Shown: piece by piece, positions 1-7,553 of the stretch
How positions within the stretch are numbered: position 1 is the first letter of the stretch
Layout of the letters: the number at the start of each line of letters is the position of its first letter
Assembly: GCA_036399715.1 (NCBI GenBank)
Contig: DASWMO010000204.1
Coordinates: forward strand, 1-9,259
DNA from: DASVSE01 sp036399715
GTDB taxonomy: Bacteria > Bacteroidota > Rhodothermia > Rhodothermales > Rubricoccaceae
DNA: 9,259 nt
Direction: 5' to 3'
Notes under the pieces: model-generated
Database searches by the model: none
The model's input: the letters and a program-made list of their open reading frames with translations, nothing else
Told to the model about the DNA's origin: nothing
Made by a program: the position numbers and the translations under genes

Positions 1-1503
1 CGTTTTCTGCTCGCCGCGCTGCTCGCGCTCTCGGGTGCTGCCTCGGCGCAGACGTTCCCGCTGCCGGCCGGCGCCGGGTTTTCTTGGGAGCGGGTTGGGG
101 ATATGGCGCTTGGAGACTTCAACAGCATCGCTTTTGACGTACAGGGTACTCCCTGGACCTTTACATCTGAATGCGTCGCCACGTGGCTCGACCGCACGGC
201 CGGCGTGGCGGGTGTCTGGCGCATTCCTAGTCCGCTCCCGCCGAGGATCTGTGCCTCTGGCGTGCTTCTGCTCGGGCCGCACCCGCCGGGTGGCCCCGCG
301 CGTGCCGACACCGGCTTCGCGGCCTACTTCACCATGTTCCGCTCGGTCAACGCCGGCCAGACGTGGCGACCGGCGCAGTCGTCGGACTCGACCGCCGGCC
401 GCGCCGTGGTCGAGGTCCCGCCGGGCTACCCGCATGCCGGGCGCCTCGTCGCCGGGGCGGGCGACCTCGGCATGGGCTACTCCGACGACCGCGGCGACTC
501 GTGGACCCACGCGACGTACTCGTTCCCGCTCACCGACATCGGCACGAGCGAGTTGCTCCTGCTGCCGCCCTCAGCCCTCTTGCCCGGCGTCGCCTCGGGC
601 CGCGGAGCCGCTGCTCCACCGGGCTGGCCCGGTGGCCGCGTAGTCGGCTGTGGCCCCGGTGGGGCGATCTACTCAGACACGGGTGGGGCGCACTATGACC
701 GCTCGTCGTGGTTCAACGCCGGCTACTTTGGGCATCAACTCGCGCTCGTGCGCCGGCCCGATGCACACCCGCTCGGACCGGGGCCGCGCCTGCTCCTGAT
801 CGGGCTGGTCAACGGCGAGTCGCGCTCGGCGTGGACGAGTGACGACGCCGGTCGGACGTGGCAGCGGCGTCAGTTCCTGCCTGAGCCTGCGACGGCGCCG
901 GGCTACGGGAACGCGGTGGCGCTGTTCGCGCTCTCGGAGGCGGGCGAGACGGACCCGGGTGCAGGCGGCCGGGCCGTCGCGATGATGGGCGCGGGCCACC
1001 TGTACCAGACGACGGACGCGGGCGAGACGTGGCACGTGATAGGCCGCGCGCCGGACATGAGCACGCCGCCGCCGCCGGGCACGCCGTACGAGCGGATCAC
1101 GAACGTGGGCGCCGCCGAGATCGGGCCGGACGGACGGCTGTACGTCGGCGTGACGGTGCTTGGCCCCGAGCGGGGCTGGATGTACCGGACGGTGGCGCCG
1201 TTCGCCGTCGCGGGCGAGGCGGGTCCCGCGCCTGCCGAGGCGTTGGGCGTGGGCGTGTCGGTGCGTCCGAACCCGGCGCAGGGGCGCGTCGCGGTGGGGC
1301 TGACGCTGGCCGAGGCGGGTCCGGTGCGCGTGGTCGTCGTGGACGCGCTCGGGCGGCGCGTGGCGGTGCTGCACGACGGCCCGCTCGGGGCGGGGGAGCG
1401 GACGGTCGCGGCGGACGCGACGGCGTGGCCGGCGGGCGTCTACGTCGTCCGCGTGGAGGCGTCGGGGCGGACCGCGTCGGCGAGGCTCGTCGTGGTGCGA
1501 TAG
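1..1503 (+). CDS. Secreted Asp-box beta-propeller protein with T9SS type A sorting domain (5' partial)
   Basis: The frame is open from base 1 and its first codons read as the core of a signal peptide (LLAALLALSGAASA, then Q) with a likely cleavage after ASA near base 48, so the start lies just left of the window; the internal ATG at 103 is not the start. Of 500 visible residues, four good Asp-box (BNR-type) turns occur at about 115-122 (VNAGQTW), 161-168 (SDDRGDSW), 280-287 (SDDAGRTW) and 337-344 (TTDAGETW), with a looser one near 225-237; such turns mark sialidase- or sortilin-like beta-propellers. Residues about 420-500 form a T9SS type A C-terminal domain: a VRPNPA start, a VVVVDALGRRV strand, WPAGVYVVRV and a terminal LVVVR. 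The protein should cross the inner membrane by Sec and be exported or surface-attached by T9SS. I see no catalytic motif, so the substrate is unknown. It ends 51 bp before prfB. Confidence 0.88.
   Translation, partial: RFLLAALLALSGAASAQTFPLPAGAGFSWERVGDMALGDFNSIAFDVQGTPWTFTSECVATWLDRTAGVAGVWRIPSPLPPRICASGVLLLGPHPPGGPARADTGFAAYFTMFRSVNAGQTWRPAQSSDSTAGRAVVEVPPGYPHAGRLVAGAGDLGMGYSDDRGDSWTHATYSFPLTDIGTSELLLLPPSALLPGVASGRGAAAPPGWPGGRVVGCGPGGAIYSDTGGAHYDRSSWFNAGYFGHQLALVRRPDAHPLGPGPRLLLIGLVNGESRSAWTSDDAGRTWQRRQFLPEPATAPGYGNAVALFALSEAGETDPGAGGRAVAMMGAGHLYQTTDAGETWHVIGRAPDMSTPPPPGTPYERITNVGAAEIGPDGRLYVGVTVLGPERGWMYRTVAPFAVAGEAGPAPAEALGVGVSVRPNPAQGRVAVGLTLAEAGPVRVVVVDALGRRVAVLHDGPLGAGERTVAADATAWPAGVYVVRVEASGRTASARLVVVR
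616..635 (+). repeat. Perfect GC-rich palindrome within the propeller gene
   Basis: Nine-base arms CCACCGGGC (616-624) and GCCCGGTGG (627-635) flank a two-base centre TG. The stretch encodes Pro-Pro-Gly-Trp-Pro-Gly-Gly in a Gly/Ala/Pro-rich loop between propeller strands. It shares the CCGGG/CCCGG halves with the other palindromic copies but not their centre. Confidence 0.65.
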
Positions 1504-1554
1504 GGGCCGGCACGGGGGCGGCGGTAGCTTGTCGGACCGCCTCACGCCTCCCGC

Positions 1555-2664
1555 ATGGACTCGCTTTCGGACCGCATCGACACGCTCGGCCGCTACCTCG
1601 ACCTCGACGCCCGCCGGCGGCGCCTCGCGGAGCTGGAGACGCAGCGCCTCGCGCCGGGCTACTGGGACGACCCGGTCGCGGCGCGGACGACCGAGCAGGC
1701 GGTGGCGAGCGAGACCGAGTGGATCGAGTCGTTCGACCGCCTTCAGCAGCGCCGCGACGACATCGCGACGTACCGCGAGATGGAGGCCGAGGCCGGCGAG
1801 AGCCTGAGCGCGGAGATCGCGGCCGAGGAGGCGGCGCTGGCGAAGGAGCTGGACGCGCTCGAACTGCGCGGGATGCTCGCCGGGCCCGACGACCACCGGA
1901 CGGCCATCGTGACGGTCAACTCGGGCGCGGGCGGGACGGAGAGCCAGGACTGGGCCGAGATGCTGCTCCGGATGTACACGCGCTATGCGGAGCAGCACGG
2001 CTACGACCCGACGCTGCTGGAGTACCAGGAGGGCGAGGCGGCGGGCATCAAGAGTGCCTCGCTGCGGGTCGACGGACGGTTTGCGTACGGGTACCTCCGC
2101 GCCGAGAGCGGCGTGCACCGGCTCGTCCGGATGTCGCCGTACGACGCCTCGGGGCGGCGCCACACCTCGTTCGCGAGCGTGTTCGTGTACCCCGAGATCG
2201 ACGACACGATCGAGGTCGACATCAACCCGGCGGACCTGGAGCTGCAGACGTTCCGCTCGGGCGGCAAGGGCGGGCAGAACGTGAACAAGGTCGAGACGGG
2301 GGCGCGCTACATCTGGACGGGGACGCTCTCGAACGGCGAGCCGGCGCGCGTGGTCGCGGAGAGCACGGAGCAGCGGAGCCAGCTTCAGAACCGCGAGCGC
2401 TCGATGCAGATGCTCAAGAGCCGCATCTACGCGCTGGAGCAGGCGATCCGCGAGGCGCTCAAGGACGCCGAGGAGGCGGGCAAGAAAAAGATCGAGTGGG
2501 GCTCGCAGATCCGGTCGTACGTCTTCCAGCCGTACACGCTCGTCAACGACCACCGGACGGACGTGAAGCTGACGGACGTGCAGAGCGTGATGGACGGCGA
2601 CCTCGACGTGCTGATCAAGGCGTACCTGTTGCAGGAGACGGGCCGGGGCGGGGAGGAGGCGTAA
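1555..2664 (+). CDS. prfB: Peptide chain release factor 2
   Basis: Class I release factor that recognises UGA and UAA in the ribosomal A site and triggers hydrolysis of peptidyl-tRNA. The 369-residue protein is close to the usual RF2 length. Visible marks are the helical N-terminal domain (about 1-110), the GAGGTESQDW segment (124-133), the stop-codon reading loop RMSPYDASGRRHTSF (192-206), the catalytic GGQ at 239-241 within SGGKGGQNVNKVET, and the C-terminal WGSQIRSYVFQPY segment. The usual RF2 tripeptide SPF reads SPY here. The ATG at 1555 is the only usable start because an in-frame stop lies at 1525-1527. The common +1 autoregulatory frameshift is absent: the matching site reads CTC GAC (Leu-Asp) in one uninterrupted frame. 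There is no Shine-Dalgarno sequence. RF1 is excluded by the SP(F/Y) loop and by the high similarity to RF2 around the reading loop. Confidence 0.97.
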   Translation: MDSLSDRIDTLGRYLDLDARRRRLAELETQRLAPGYWDDPVAARTTEQAVASETEWIESFDRLQQRRDDIATYREMEAEAGESLSAEIAAEEAALAKELDALELRGMLAGPDDHRTAIVTVNSGAGGTESQDWAEMLLRMYTRYAEQHGYDPTLLEYQEGEAAGIKSASLRVDGRFAYGYLRAESGVHRLVRMSPYDASGRRHTSFASVFVYPEIDDTIEVDINPADLELQTFRSGGKGGQNVNKVETGARYIWTGTLSNGEPARVVAESTEQRSQLQNRERSMQMLKSRIYALEQAIREALKDAEEAGKKKIEWGSQIRSYVFQPYTLVNDHRTDVKLTDVQSVMDGDLDVLIKAYLLQETGRGGEEA

Positions 2665-2730
2665 CGGCGTCGCCGGTTGATCTGGAGCCGCTGCCGAAGG
2701 ATCTTGTCGCGCCCACTCTCCGGATTCCCG

Positions 2731-3117
2731 ATGTACCGATTCGTCTTTGCCGCCGTCCTGCTTTCCGGGTGCAGCTTCGGCTCTGCGGAGTACACGCAGG
2801 CGGATTACGAGCGCGAGGCGGACGCGGCGCGGCGCGACCTCGAAGCGGCCATCGGGGAGGCGCGGGCGTCGGATGCCGGGTCGTGCCGGATGCTGTCGCT
2901 AGGCGACCGCCCGTGCGGCGGGCCGGCCTACTTCCTGCCGTACTCGGTCACGGACAGCGACACCGTGCAAGTGGCGACGCTCGCCGGGCGCATCGCCGAG
3001 ATCGACCGCCGCGCCAACCTCGCGCTCGGGCTCGTCTCGACGTGCGAACTCCGCATGCCGCCGCCAGTCGAGTTGCGCGACGGGCGGTGCCAGGCTCAGG
3101 TCCGCGCGGCGGACTGA
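2731..3117 (+). CDS. Small cysteine-rich lipoprotein of unknown function
   Basis: The start was placed at ATG 2731 rather than at the upstream in-frame ATG 2677, because it yields a compact lipoprotein signal peptide: MYRFVFAAVL followed by the lipobox LSGC with the lipidated Cys at residue 14. The 128-residue product should be exported by Sec and anchored by lipid, probably on the outer membrane. After the anchor comes a charged helical stretch (about 20-46), then a compact region with four further cysteines (52, 62, 105, 120), enough for two disulfides. The segment around RPCGGPAYFLPYS (60-72) and the C-terminal CELRMPPPVELRDGRC (105-120) look like conserved blocks; from memory they recall small uncharacterised bacterial lipoproteins, but I cannot name a family. 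It stands between prfB (66 bp gap) and nadB (68 bp gap) with no evident functional link to either. Confidence 0.8.
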   Translation: MYRFVFAAVLLSGCSFGSAEYTQADYEREADAARRDLEAAIGEARASDAGSCRMLSLGDRPCGGPAYFLPYSVTDSDTVQVATLAGRIAEIDRRANLALGLVSTCELRMPPPVELRDGRCQAQVRAAD

Positions 3118-3185
3118 TTCGCCCCGCGCAGAGGCGGATCTCCGGCGGTAGGGCGTGGTAACCTCCGGGGAAACCCGAGCCCGCC

Positions 3186-4817
3186 ATGCGCCTCACCTTC
3201 GACTTTCTGGTCATCGGCTCCGGCGTCGCCGGGCTGTCCTTCGCGCTGCGGGCGGCCGACCACGGGACGGTGTGCATCGTCACCAAGAAGGAGTCGGCGG
3301 AGAGCAACACGAACTACGCGCAGGGCGGCATCGCGGCCGTGATGCACGCCGGCGACGACACCGAGGCGCACGTCCACGACACGCTCGTCGCCGGGGCGGG
3401 GCTGTGCGACGAGGCGGCGGTCCGGATGGTGATCGAGGAGGGGCCCGAGCGCGTCCGCGACCTGATTGCCCTCGGTGCGGCCTTCGACCGCGACCCCGAC
3501 GGCGACCTGCACCTCGGGCGCGAGGGCGGGCACTCGGCGAACCGGATCGTCCACGCGACCGACATGACGGGCCGCGAGGTCGAGCGGGCGCTGCTGGCGG
3601 CGGTCCGCCGGCACCCGGGGATCACCATTCTGGAGTACCACTACGCCGTCAACCTGCTGACCGAGCACCAGCTCGGGCGGGAGCCCGGTCCAGGCGGCCC
3701 GACGTGTTTCGGGGCCTACGTGCTGGAAGAGAAGACGGGCGTCGTCTACACGGTCCTCGCGAAGGCGACGCTGCTCGCCGCCGGCGGCGCGGGCCAGGTG
3801 TACCAGCACACGACGAACCCGCGCGTCGCGACCGGCGATGGCATCGCGATGGCGTACCGGGCCGGCGCCGACGTCGCGAACATGGAGTTTATCCAGTTCC
3901 ACCCGACGAGCCTGTACCTGCCCGGGGCGGACTTCGAGGGCCGGTCGTTCCTCATCACCGAGGCCGTCCGCGGCGACGGGGGGATCCTGACGAACCTCGG
4001 CGGCGAGCGCTTTATGCCGCTCTACGACGAGCGCCTGGAACTCGCCCCGCGAGATGTGGTCGCGCGCGCGATCGACGACCAGATGAAGAAGCGCGGCGAG
4101 GACCACGTCTGGCTGGACATCTCGCACCTGCCGGCGGCCGACATCCTGCGGCACTTCCCGAACATCCACGAGACGCTGCTCGCGCACGGCATCGACATGA
4201 CGCGGGACAAGATCCCGGTCGTGCCGGCGGCGCACTACACGTGCGGGGGCGTCGTCGTGGACCGCGAGGCGCGGACGAGCATCGCGGGCCTGTTCGGGTG
4301 CGGCGAGGTGACGTGCTCGGGCCTCCACGGGGCGAACCGGCTGGCGTCGAACTCGCTCCTCGAAGCGCTCGTGTACGCCCACAATGCCGTCGGGCCGGCC
4401 GTCGCGTATGCGGCCGCGGCGACCGTCGAGGAGGCGATTCCGGACTGGGACGAGTCCAACACCGAGAACCCGCACGAGTGGATTCTCGTCTCGGCCAACC
4501 GCGACGAGCTGCGGCGGCTGATGCAGTCGTATGTCGGGATCGTGCGGTCCGAGCTGCGGCTGGAGCGCGCGGCGCGGCGGATCGACCTCATCGCCCGCGA
4601 GACGGAGGACTTCTACCAGCGGACGAAGCTCTCGGCGGAGCTGTGCGAGCTGCGTAACCTCGCAGCCGTCGCGTACCTCGTGGTCGAGTGCGCGCGGCGG
4701 CGGCACGAGAGCCGCGGCCTGCACACGATGACGGACTTTCCCGAGACGGATCCGGGGCAGGCGACGGATACCGTCATCCGGGCGCGGCTGGGCGTGGCAG
4801 AGGTCGGAGTGGGGTAG
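3186..4817 (+). CDS. nadB: L-aspartate oxidase
   Basis: FAD enzyme that oxidises L-aspartate to iminoaspartate, the first step of de novo NAD synthesis; NadA then makes quinolinate. The 543 residues match the usual family length. Visible features are the N-terminal dinucleotide-binding loop GSGVAG (11-16), NYAQGGIA (43-50), REGGHSANRIVHA (112-124), FHPTSLY (238-244), the substrate and active-site region EAVRGDGG ... ELAPRDVVARA with Arg289 in the place of the catalytic arginine of the E. coli enzyme, PAAHYTCGGV with His350 (348-356), and GLHGANRLASNSLLE (379-393). The C-terminal helical domain (about 435-510) is typical of NadB and differs from that of succinate dehydrogenase flavoprotein, the main alternative, which would also carry the covalent-FAD histidine context. 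A GP-rich loop at about 164-173 looks like an insertion. nadA and nadC are not in the window. Gaps of 68 bp before and 93 bp after leave operon membership open. Confidence 0.96.
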   Translation: MRLTFDFLVIGSGVAGLSFALRAADHGTVCIVTKKESAESNTNYAQGGIAAVMHAGDDTEAHVHDTLVAGAGLCDEAAVRMVIEEGPERVRDLIALGAAFDRDPDGDLHLGREGGHSANRIVHATDMTGREVERALLAAVRRHPGITILEYHYAVNLLTEHQLGREPGPGGPTCFGAYVLEEKTGVVYTVLAKATLLAAGGAGQVYQHTTNPRVATGDGIAMAYRAGADVANMEFIQFHPTSLYLPGADFEGRSFLITEAVRGDGGILTNLGGERFMPLYDERLELAPRDVVARAIDDQMKKRGEDHVWLDISHLPAADILRHFPNIHETLLAHGIDMTRDKIPVVPAAHYTCGGVVVDREARTSIAGLFGCGEVTCSGLHGANRLASNSLLEALVYAHNAVGPAVAYAAAATVEEAIPDWDESNTENPHEWILVSANRDELRRLMQSYVGIVRSELRLERAARRIDLIARETEDFYQRTKLSAELCELRNLAAVAYLVVECARRRHESRGLHTMTDFPETDPGQATDTVIRARLGVAEVGVG

Positions 4818-4910
4818 AGGGCCCGGGTGTGAGATGGTGATGGTCCGCAGGGTCGCCCTCGGATCCCGGGCCGGCGCCTCGCGTACCGGGACACGGTCTC
4901 AACCCACCCC

Positions 4911-6233
4911 ATGCCCGACACGTCCCCCGCCTTCGAGTCCGTCCGCGTGCTCGGCGGCATCGAAGAATTGCGCCACCGCAACGGCCTCACCGTCCTGCTC
5001 GTCCCCGACGCCGCAGCGCCCGTCGTCGCCTTCCAGGTGACCTACCGCGTCGGTTCGCGCAACGAGGTCTCGGGCCTGACGGGCGCGACGCACCTGCTGG
5101 AGCACCTCATGTTCAAGGGCTCCGAGCGCTTCAACCGCGACCTCGGCACGAGCGTCTTCCAGACGCTCCAGTCTGTCGGCGGGCAGATCAACGCGACGAC
5201 GTGGTACGACCGGACGAACTACTACGCGCTCCTGCCGGCCGAGCACCTCGGCCTCGCCGTCGAGATCGAGGCGGACCGCATGCGCGGCGCGCGCGTCCGC
5301 GACGAGGACCTCGCATCCGAGCGGACGGTCGTCCTGAACGAGCTCGACCGCGGCGAGAACGAGCCTCTGCGCACGCTCCTGCACGCCGTCTACGCGTCGG
5401 CCTTCCACGCGCACCCGTACGGCCACCCCGTCATCGGCTGGCGCTCGGACGTCGAGACGGTGACCGCGGCGGGCCTGCGAGGATTCTATGACGCCTCGTA
5501 CTGGCCGCGGAACGCGACGGCAACCGTCGCCGGGGCGTTCAACCGGGACGAGGCGCTCGGGCTCATCGACCGCCACTTCGGCGCGATCGCCTCCGGTCCG
5601 GGTTCACCCGGAGGGCCGGAGACGGGCGACGGCGCCGCTGCGGACGAACTGCCTGTCACGCGCGAGCCCGAGCAGCGCGGCGAGCGCCGCGTGACGCTGA
5701 AGCAGGCCGGCGAGCTAGGGGCCGTCCTCGTCGCCCAGAAGGCGCCTCCGGGCCTCGACGCCGACGCCGACGCGCTCGACGTGCTCGTGCAGATTCTCGC
5801 GGCCGGCAAGTCCGGCCGCCTGTGGCGCCGCCTGACGGATGCGGGCCTCACGACGAGCGCCTTCGCCTTCTTCCCGCGCCTCCGCGACCCGGGCCTGTTC
5901 GTCCTCTACGCTGCGCTCGCCCCGGGCGTCGAGCACGCGACAGTCGAGGCCGAGCTCGTGGCCGTGCTCGACGAGGTCGCGGCAGACGGCGTCTCGGCCG
6001 AGGAGGTCGCCCGCGCCCGCCGGCAGGTCGTCGCCGACGAGGCGTTCGGCCGCGACGGCCCGTATGCGGTCGTCGCGCAGCTCAACGAGGCCATTGCCCT
6101 CGGGGACTGGACGCTTTTCGCCGAGTACCGCGCGCGCATCGACGCCGTCACGCCCGAGGCCGTTCAGGCGGCCGCCGCCCGCCTCGTCCACCCGGACCGC
6201 CGCACCGTCGGTCTCTACATCCCGACCGCATGA
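4911..6233 (+). CDS. M16 family zinc peptidase, catalytic subunit
   Basis: Metallopeptidase of the pitrilysin/mitochondrial-processing-peptidase (M16B) type, 440 residues, the usual half-clamshell length. The inverted zinc motif HxxEH is intact as HLLEH at 61-65, followed by FKG; the distal glutamate ligand is probably Glu144 in VVLNELDRGEN. Other family blocks are GGQINATTWYDRTNYY (90-105) and HPYGHPVIGW (168-177). The second domain (about 255-440) is present, but its GRLWRRLTDAGLTTSAF segment lacks the Tyr of the R/Y pair, as expected for the active member of a heterodimer. The two domains are joined by a Gly/Pro-rich linker (about 226-250) that contains a perfect palindrome at the DNA level. 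I see no signal peptide. The last codon and stop overlap the start of the next gene as ATGA, so the two are almost surely co-translated. M16 pairs cleave peptides of varied origin; the substrate cannot be told from here. Confidence 0.93.
   Translation: MPDTSPAFESVRVLGGIEELRHRNGLTVLLVPDAAAPVVAFQVTYRVGSRNEVSGLTGATHLLEHLMFKGSERFNRDLGTSVFQTLQSVGGQINATTWYDRTNYYALLPAEHLGLAVEIEADRMRGARVRDEDLASERTVVLNELDRGENEPLRTLLHAVYASAFHAHPYGHPVIGWRSDVETVTAAGLRGFYDASYWPRNATATVAGAFNRDEALGLIDRHFGAIASGPGSPGGPETGDGAAADELPVTREPEQRGERRVTLKQAGELGAVLVAQKAPPGLDADADALDVLVQILAAGKSGRLWRRLTDAGLTTSAFAFFPRLRDPGLFVLYAALAPGVEHATVEAELVAVLDEVAADGVSAEEVARARRQVVADEAFGRDGPYAVVAQLNEAIALGDWTLFAEYRARIDAVTPEAVQAAAARLVHPDRRTVGLYIPTA
5595..5611 (+). 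repeat. Palindromic repeat copy in the first M16 gene (inverted)
   Basis: GGTCCGGGTTCACCCGG contains a perfect 6-bp inverted repeat (TCCGGG at 5597-5602, CCCGGA at 5607-5612) around TTCA. The 17 bases are the exact reverse complement of 8085-8101 in the PPC lipoprotein gene. It encodes residues 229-234, Gly-Pro-Gly-Ser-Pro-Gly, in the linker between the two M16 domains. Confidence 0.75.
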
Positions 6234-7534
6234 CCGCGCCCGACGCGTTTACCGCCGCCACCGTCCCGGCCGCGCTGCCGCTCGCGACGCGGACGGTCGA
6301 GGCCCAGGCGGGGCCCGCCCGCCTGCTCGTCCTCCCGACCGCCACGCGCGACGTCGTCAGCTTCCGCGCTTCGTTCCAGACGGGTCCTGACCTCGCGACG
6401 TCCGACGACGTCGCGCTCGGTCTCGTCGCCGACATGCTCGACAAGGGCACCGCGACGCGCGACCGCCACGCGTTCGCCGACGCGCTCGACGGCCGCGGCG
6501 CGCGCCTGTCGTTCTACTCGGACTCGCTGCGGATCGGCTTCGCCGGCCGCGCGCTCCGCGAGGACCTGCCGGACGTGCTCGCGCTCGCTGCCGAGGCGCT
6601 CCGCGAGCCGCTCCTCGACGCCGACGAGATCCGCAAGGCGGCCGACCGGACCGTCGCGGCCATTCGCCGCTCGCGCGAGTCCACGGCGCAGCAGGCCGGC
6701 GGGGCCATGGCGCGGCGCCTCGTCGGGCCGGAGCACCCGAACTACGTCCCGACCCCCGACGACGAGGAGGCACGCGTCGCGGCGCTCACGCCCGAGGCCG
6801 TCCGTGCGGCGTGGCGCGACGGCGTCGGCTCGGACGGCCTGCTCGTCGCCGTCGTCGGCGACGCCGATCCGGGCGCCGTCGCCGCTGCCGTCGCCGACCG
6901 ATTTGGCGGCTGGGCCGCGCACGGCCGCACAGCCCGCTTCGCATCCAGCGCCGCGCCGACGGCCCCGGGCCGCCTCGACGTGCCCGTAGCCGACCGGACG
7001 AGCCTCGACGTGCGCCTCGCGCACGCGGTCGCGCTCCGCCGCGACTCGCCCGACTTTCTGGCGGCCTACGCGGCGGTCTACGCGCTCGGGGGCAACTTTT
7101 CGAGCCGCCTCATGCAGACCGTCCGCGACGAGCAGGGCCTGACGTACGGCATCGGCGCCGCCCTCGGCGGCGTCGCCGTCGAGCACGACGGCGCGTTCGG
7201 CGTCTCGGTGACGCTCTCGGGCGACGCGCTCGAACGCGGCATCGTGGCCGTGCGCGCCGAGGTCGAGCGGTTCGTGGCCGAGGGCGTTCCGGCCGAGGCG
7301 CTCGCGCTGGTCCAGCAGACGCTCGCCGGCCTCCACGTCGTCGCCCTCGCGACGACCGGCGGCCTCGCCGCGCGCCTGCTCGTCAATGCCGAGCGGGGCT
7401 TCGACGTCGGCTACCTCGATGCGTACCCGGATCTCGTCCGCGCCCTCACGCCCGCCGACGTGACCGACGCGCTGCGCCGGCATGTCAGGCCCGATGACCT
7501 CCACACGGTCGCGGCGGGTACCTTCCCGACCTGA
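6230..7534 (+). CDS. M16 family peptidase-like protein, non-catalytic partner subunit
   Basis: Second half of an M16 heterodimer, 434 residues from the ATG at 6230, which overlaps the stop of the preceding gene by four bases (ATGA). A start farther upstream would run through the 3' end of the first M16 gene and is not credible. At the place of HxxEH the sequence reads VADMLDKG (66-73) with no histidine or glutamate, so it cannot bind catalytic zinc. The C-terminal domain has the conserved block FSSRLMQTVRDEQGLTYGIGA (290-310) with Arg299 and Tyr306, the R/Y pair typical of the inactive, substrate-gripping subunit. Family knowledge says such proteins complete the closed chamber and position the peptide for the HxxEH partner. 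There is no signal peptide. The PPC-domain lipoprotein gene follows after only 19 bp. Confidence 0.92.
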   Translation: MTAPDAFTAATVPAALPLATRTVEAQAGPARLLVLPTATRDVVSFRASFQTGPDLATSDDVALGLVADMLDKGTATRDRHAFADALDGRGARLSFYSDSLRIGFAGRALREDLPDVLALAAEALREPLLDADEIRKAADRTVAAIRRSRESTAQQAGGAMARRLVGPEHPNYVPTPDDEEARVAALTPEAVRAAWRDGVGSDGLLVAVVGDADPGAVAAAVADRFGGWAAHGRTARFASSAAPTAPGRLDVPVADRTSLDVRLAHAVALRRDSPDFLAAYAAVYALGGNFSSRLMQTVRDEQGLTYGIGAALGGVAVEHDGAFGVSVTLSGDALERGIVAVRAEVERFVAEGVPAEALALVQQTLAGLHVVALATTGGLAARLLVNAERGFDVGYLDAYPDLVRALTPADVTDALRRHVRPDDLHTVAAGTFPT

Positions 7535-7553
7535 CCCACTCACCGTCTGCGTC

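Noticed and set aside
1529..1807. Possible alternative prfB N-terminus in another frame joined by a frameshift
   Set aside because: The frame from 1555 already covers the segment matching the pre-frameshift part of RF2, with no TGA at the shift site.
673..2553. Long open frame on the - strand (626 codons) opposite the propeller and prfB genes
   Set aside because: Arg/Val/Leu-rich shadow translation antisense to a certain gene; long antisense frames are expected at about 70 % GC and no domain is recognisable.
2678..2706. TTGATC and GATCTT spaced like a -35/-10 promoter before the small lipoprotein
   Set aside because: The -10 match is only three of six and the phylum uses a different promoter consensus; not distinguishable from chance.
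1029..3161. 710-codon + strand frame spanning prfB and both flanks
   Set aside because: Its product is almost wholly Arg, Ala and Gly with no motif, and it overlaps the well-supported prfB frame.
3167..3178. CGGG-GAAA-CCCG tetraloop hairpin before nadB as a regulatory RNA
   Set aside because: Only four pairs, no further conserved structure and no known NAD-responsive motif recognisable.
3096..4724. 542-codon - strand frame opposite nadB
   Set aside because: Antisense shadow of a conserved enzyme gene; His/Arg/Asp-rich without domain signals.
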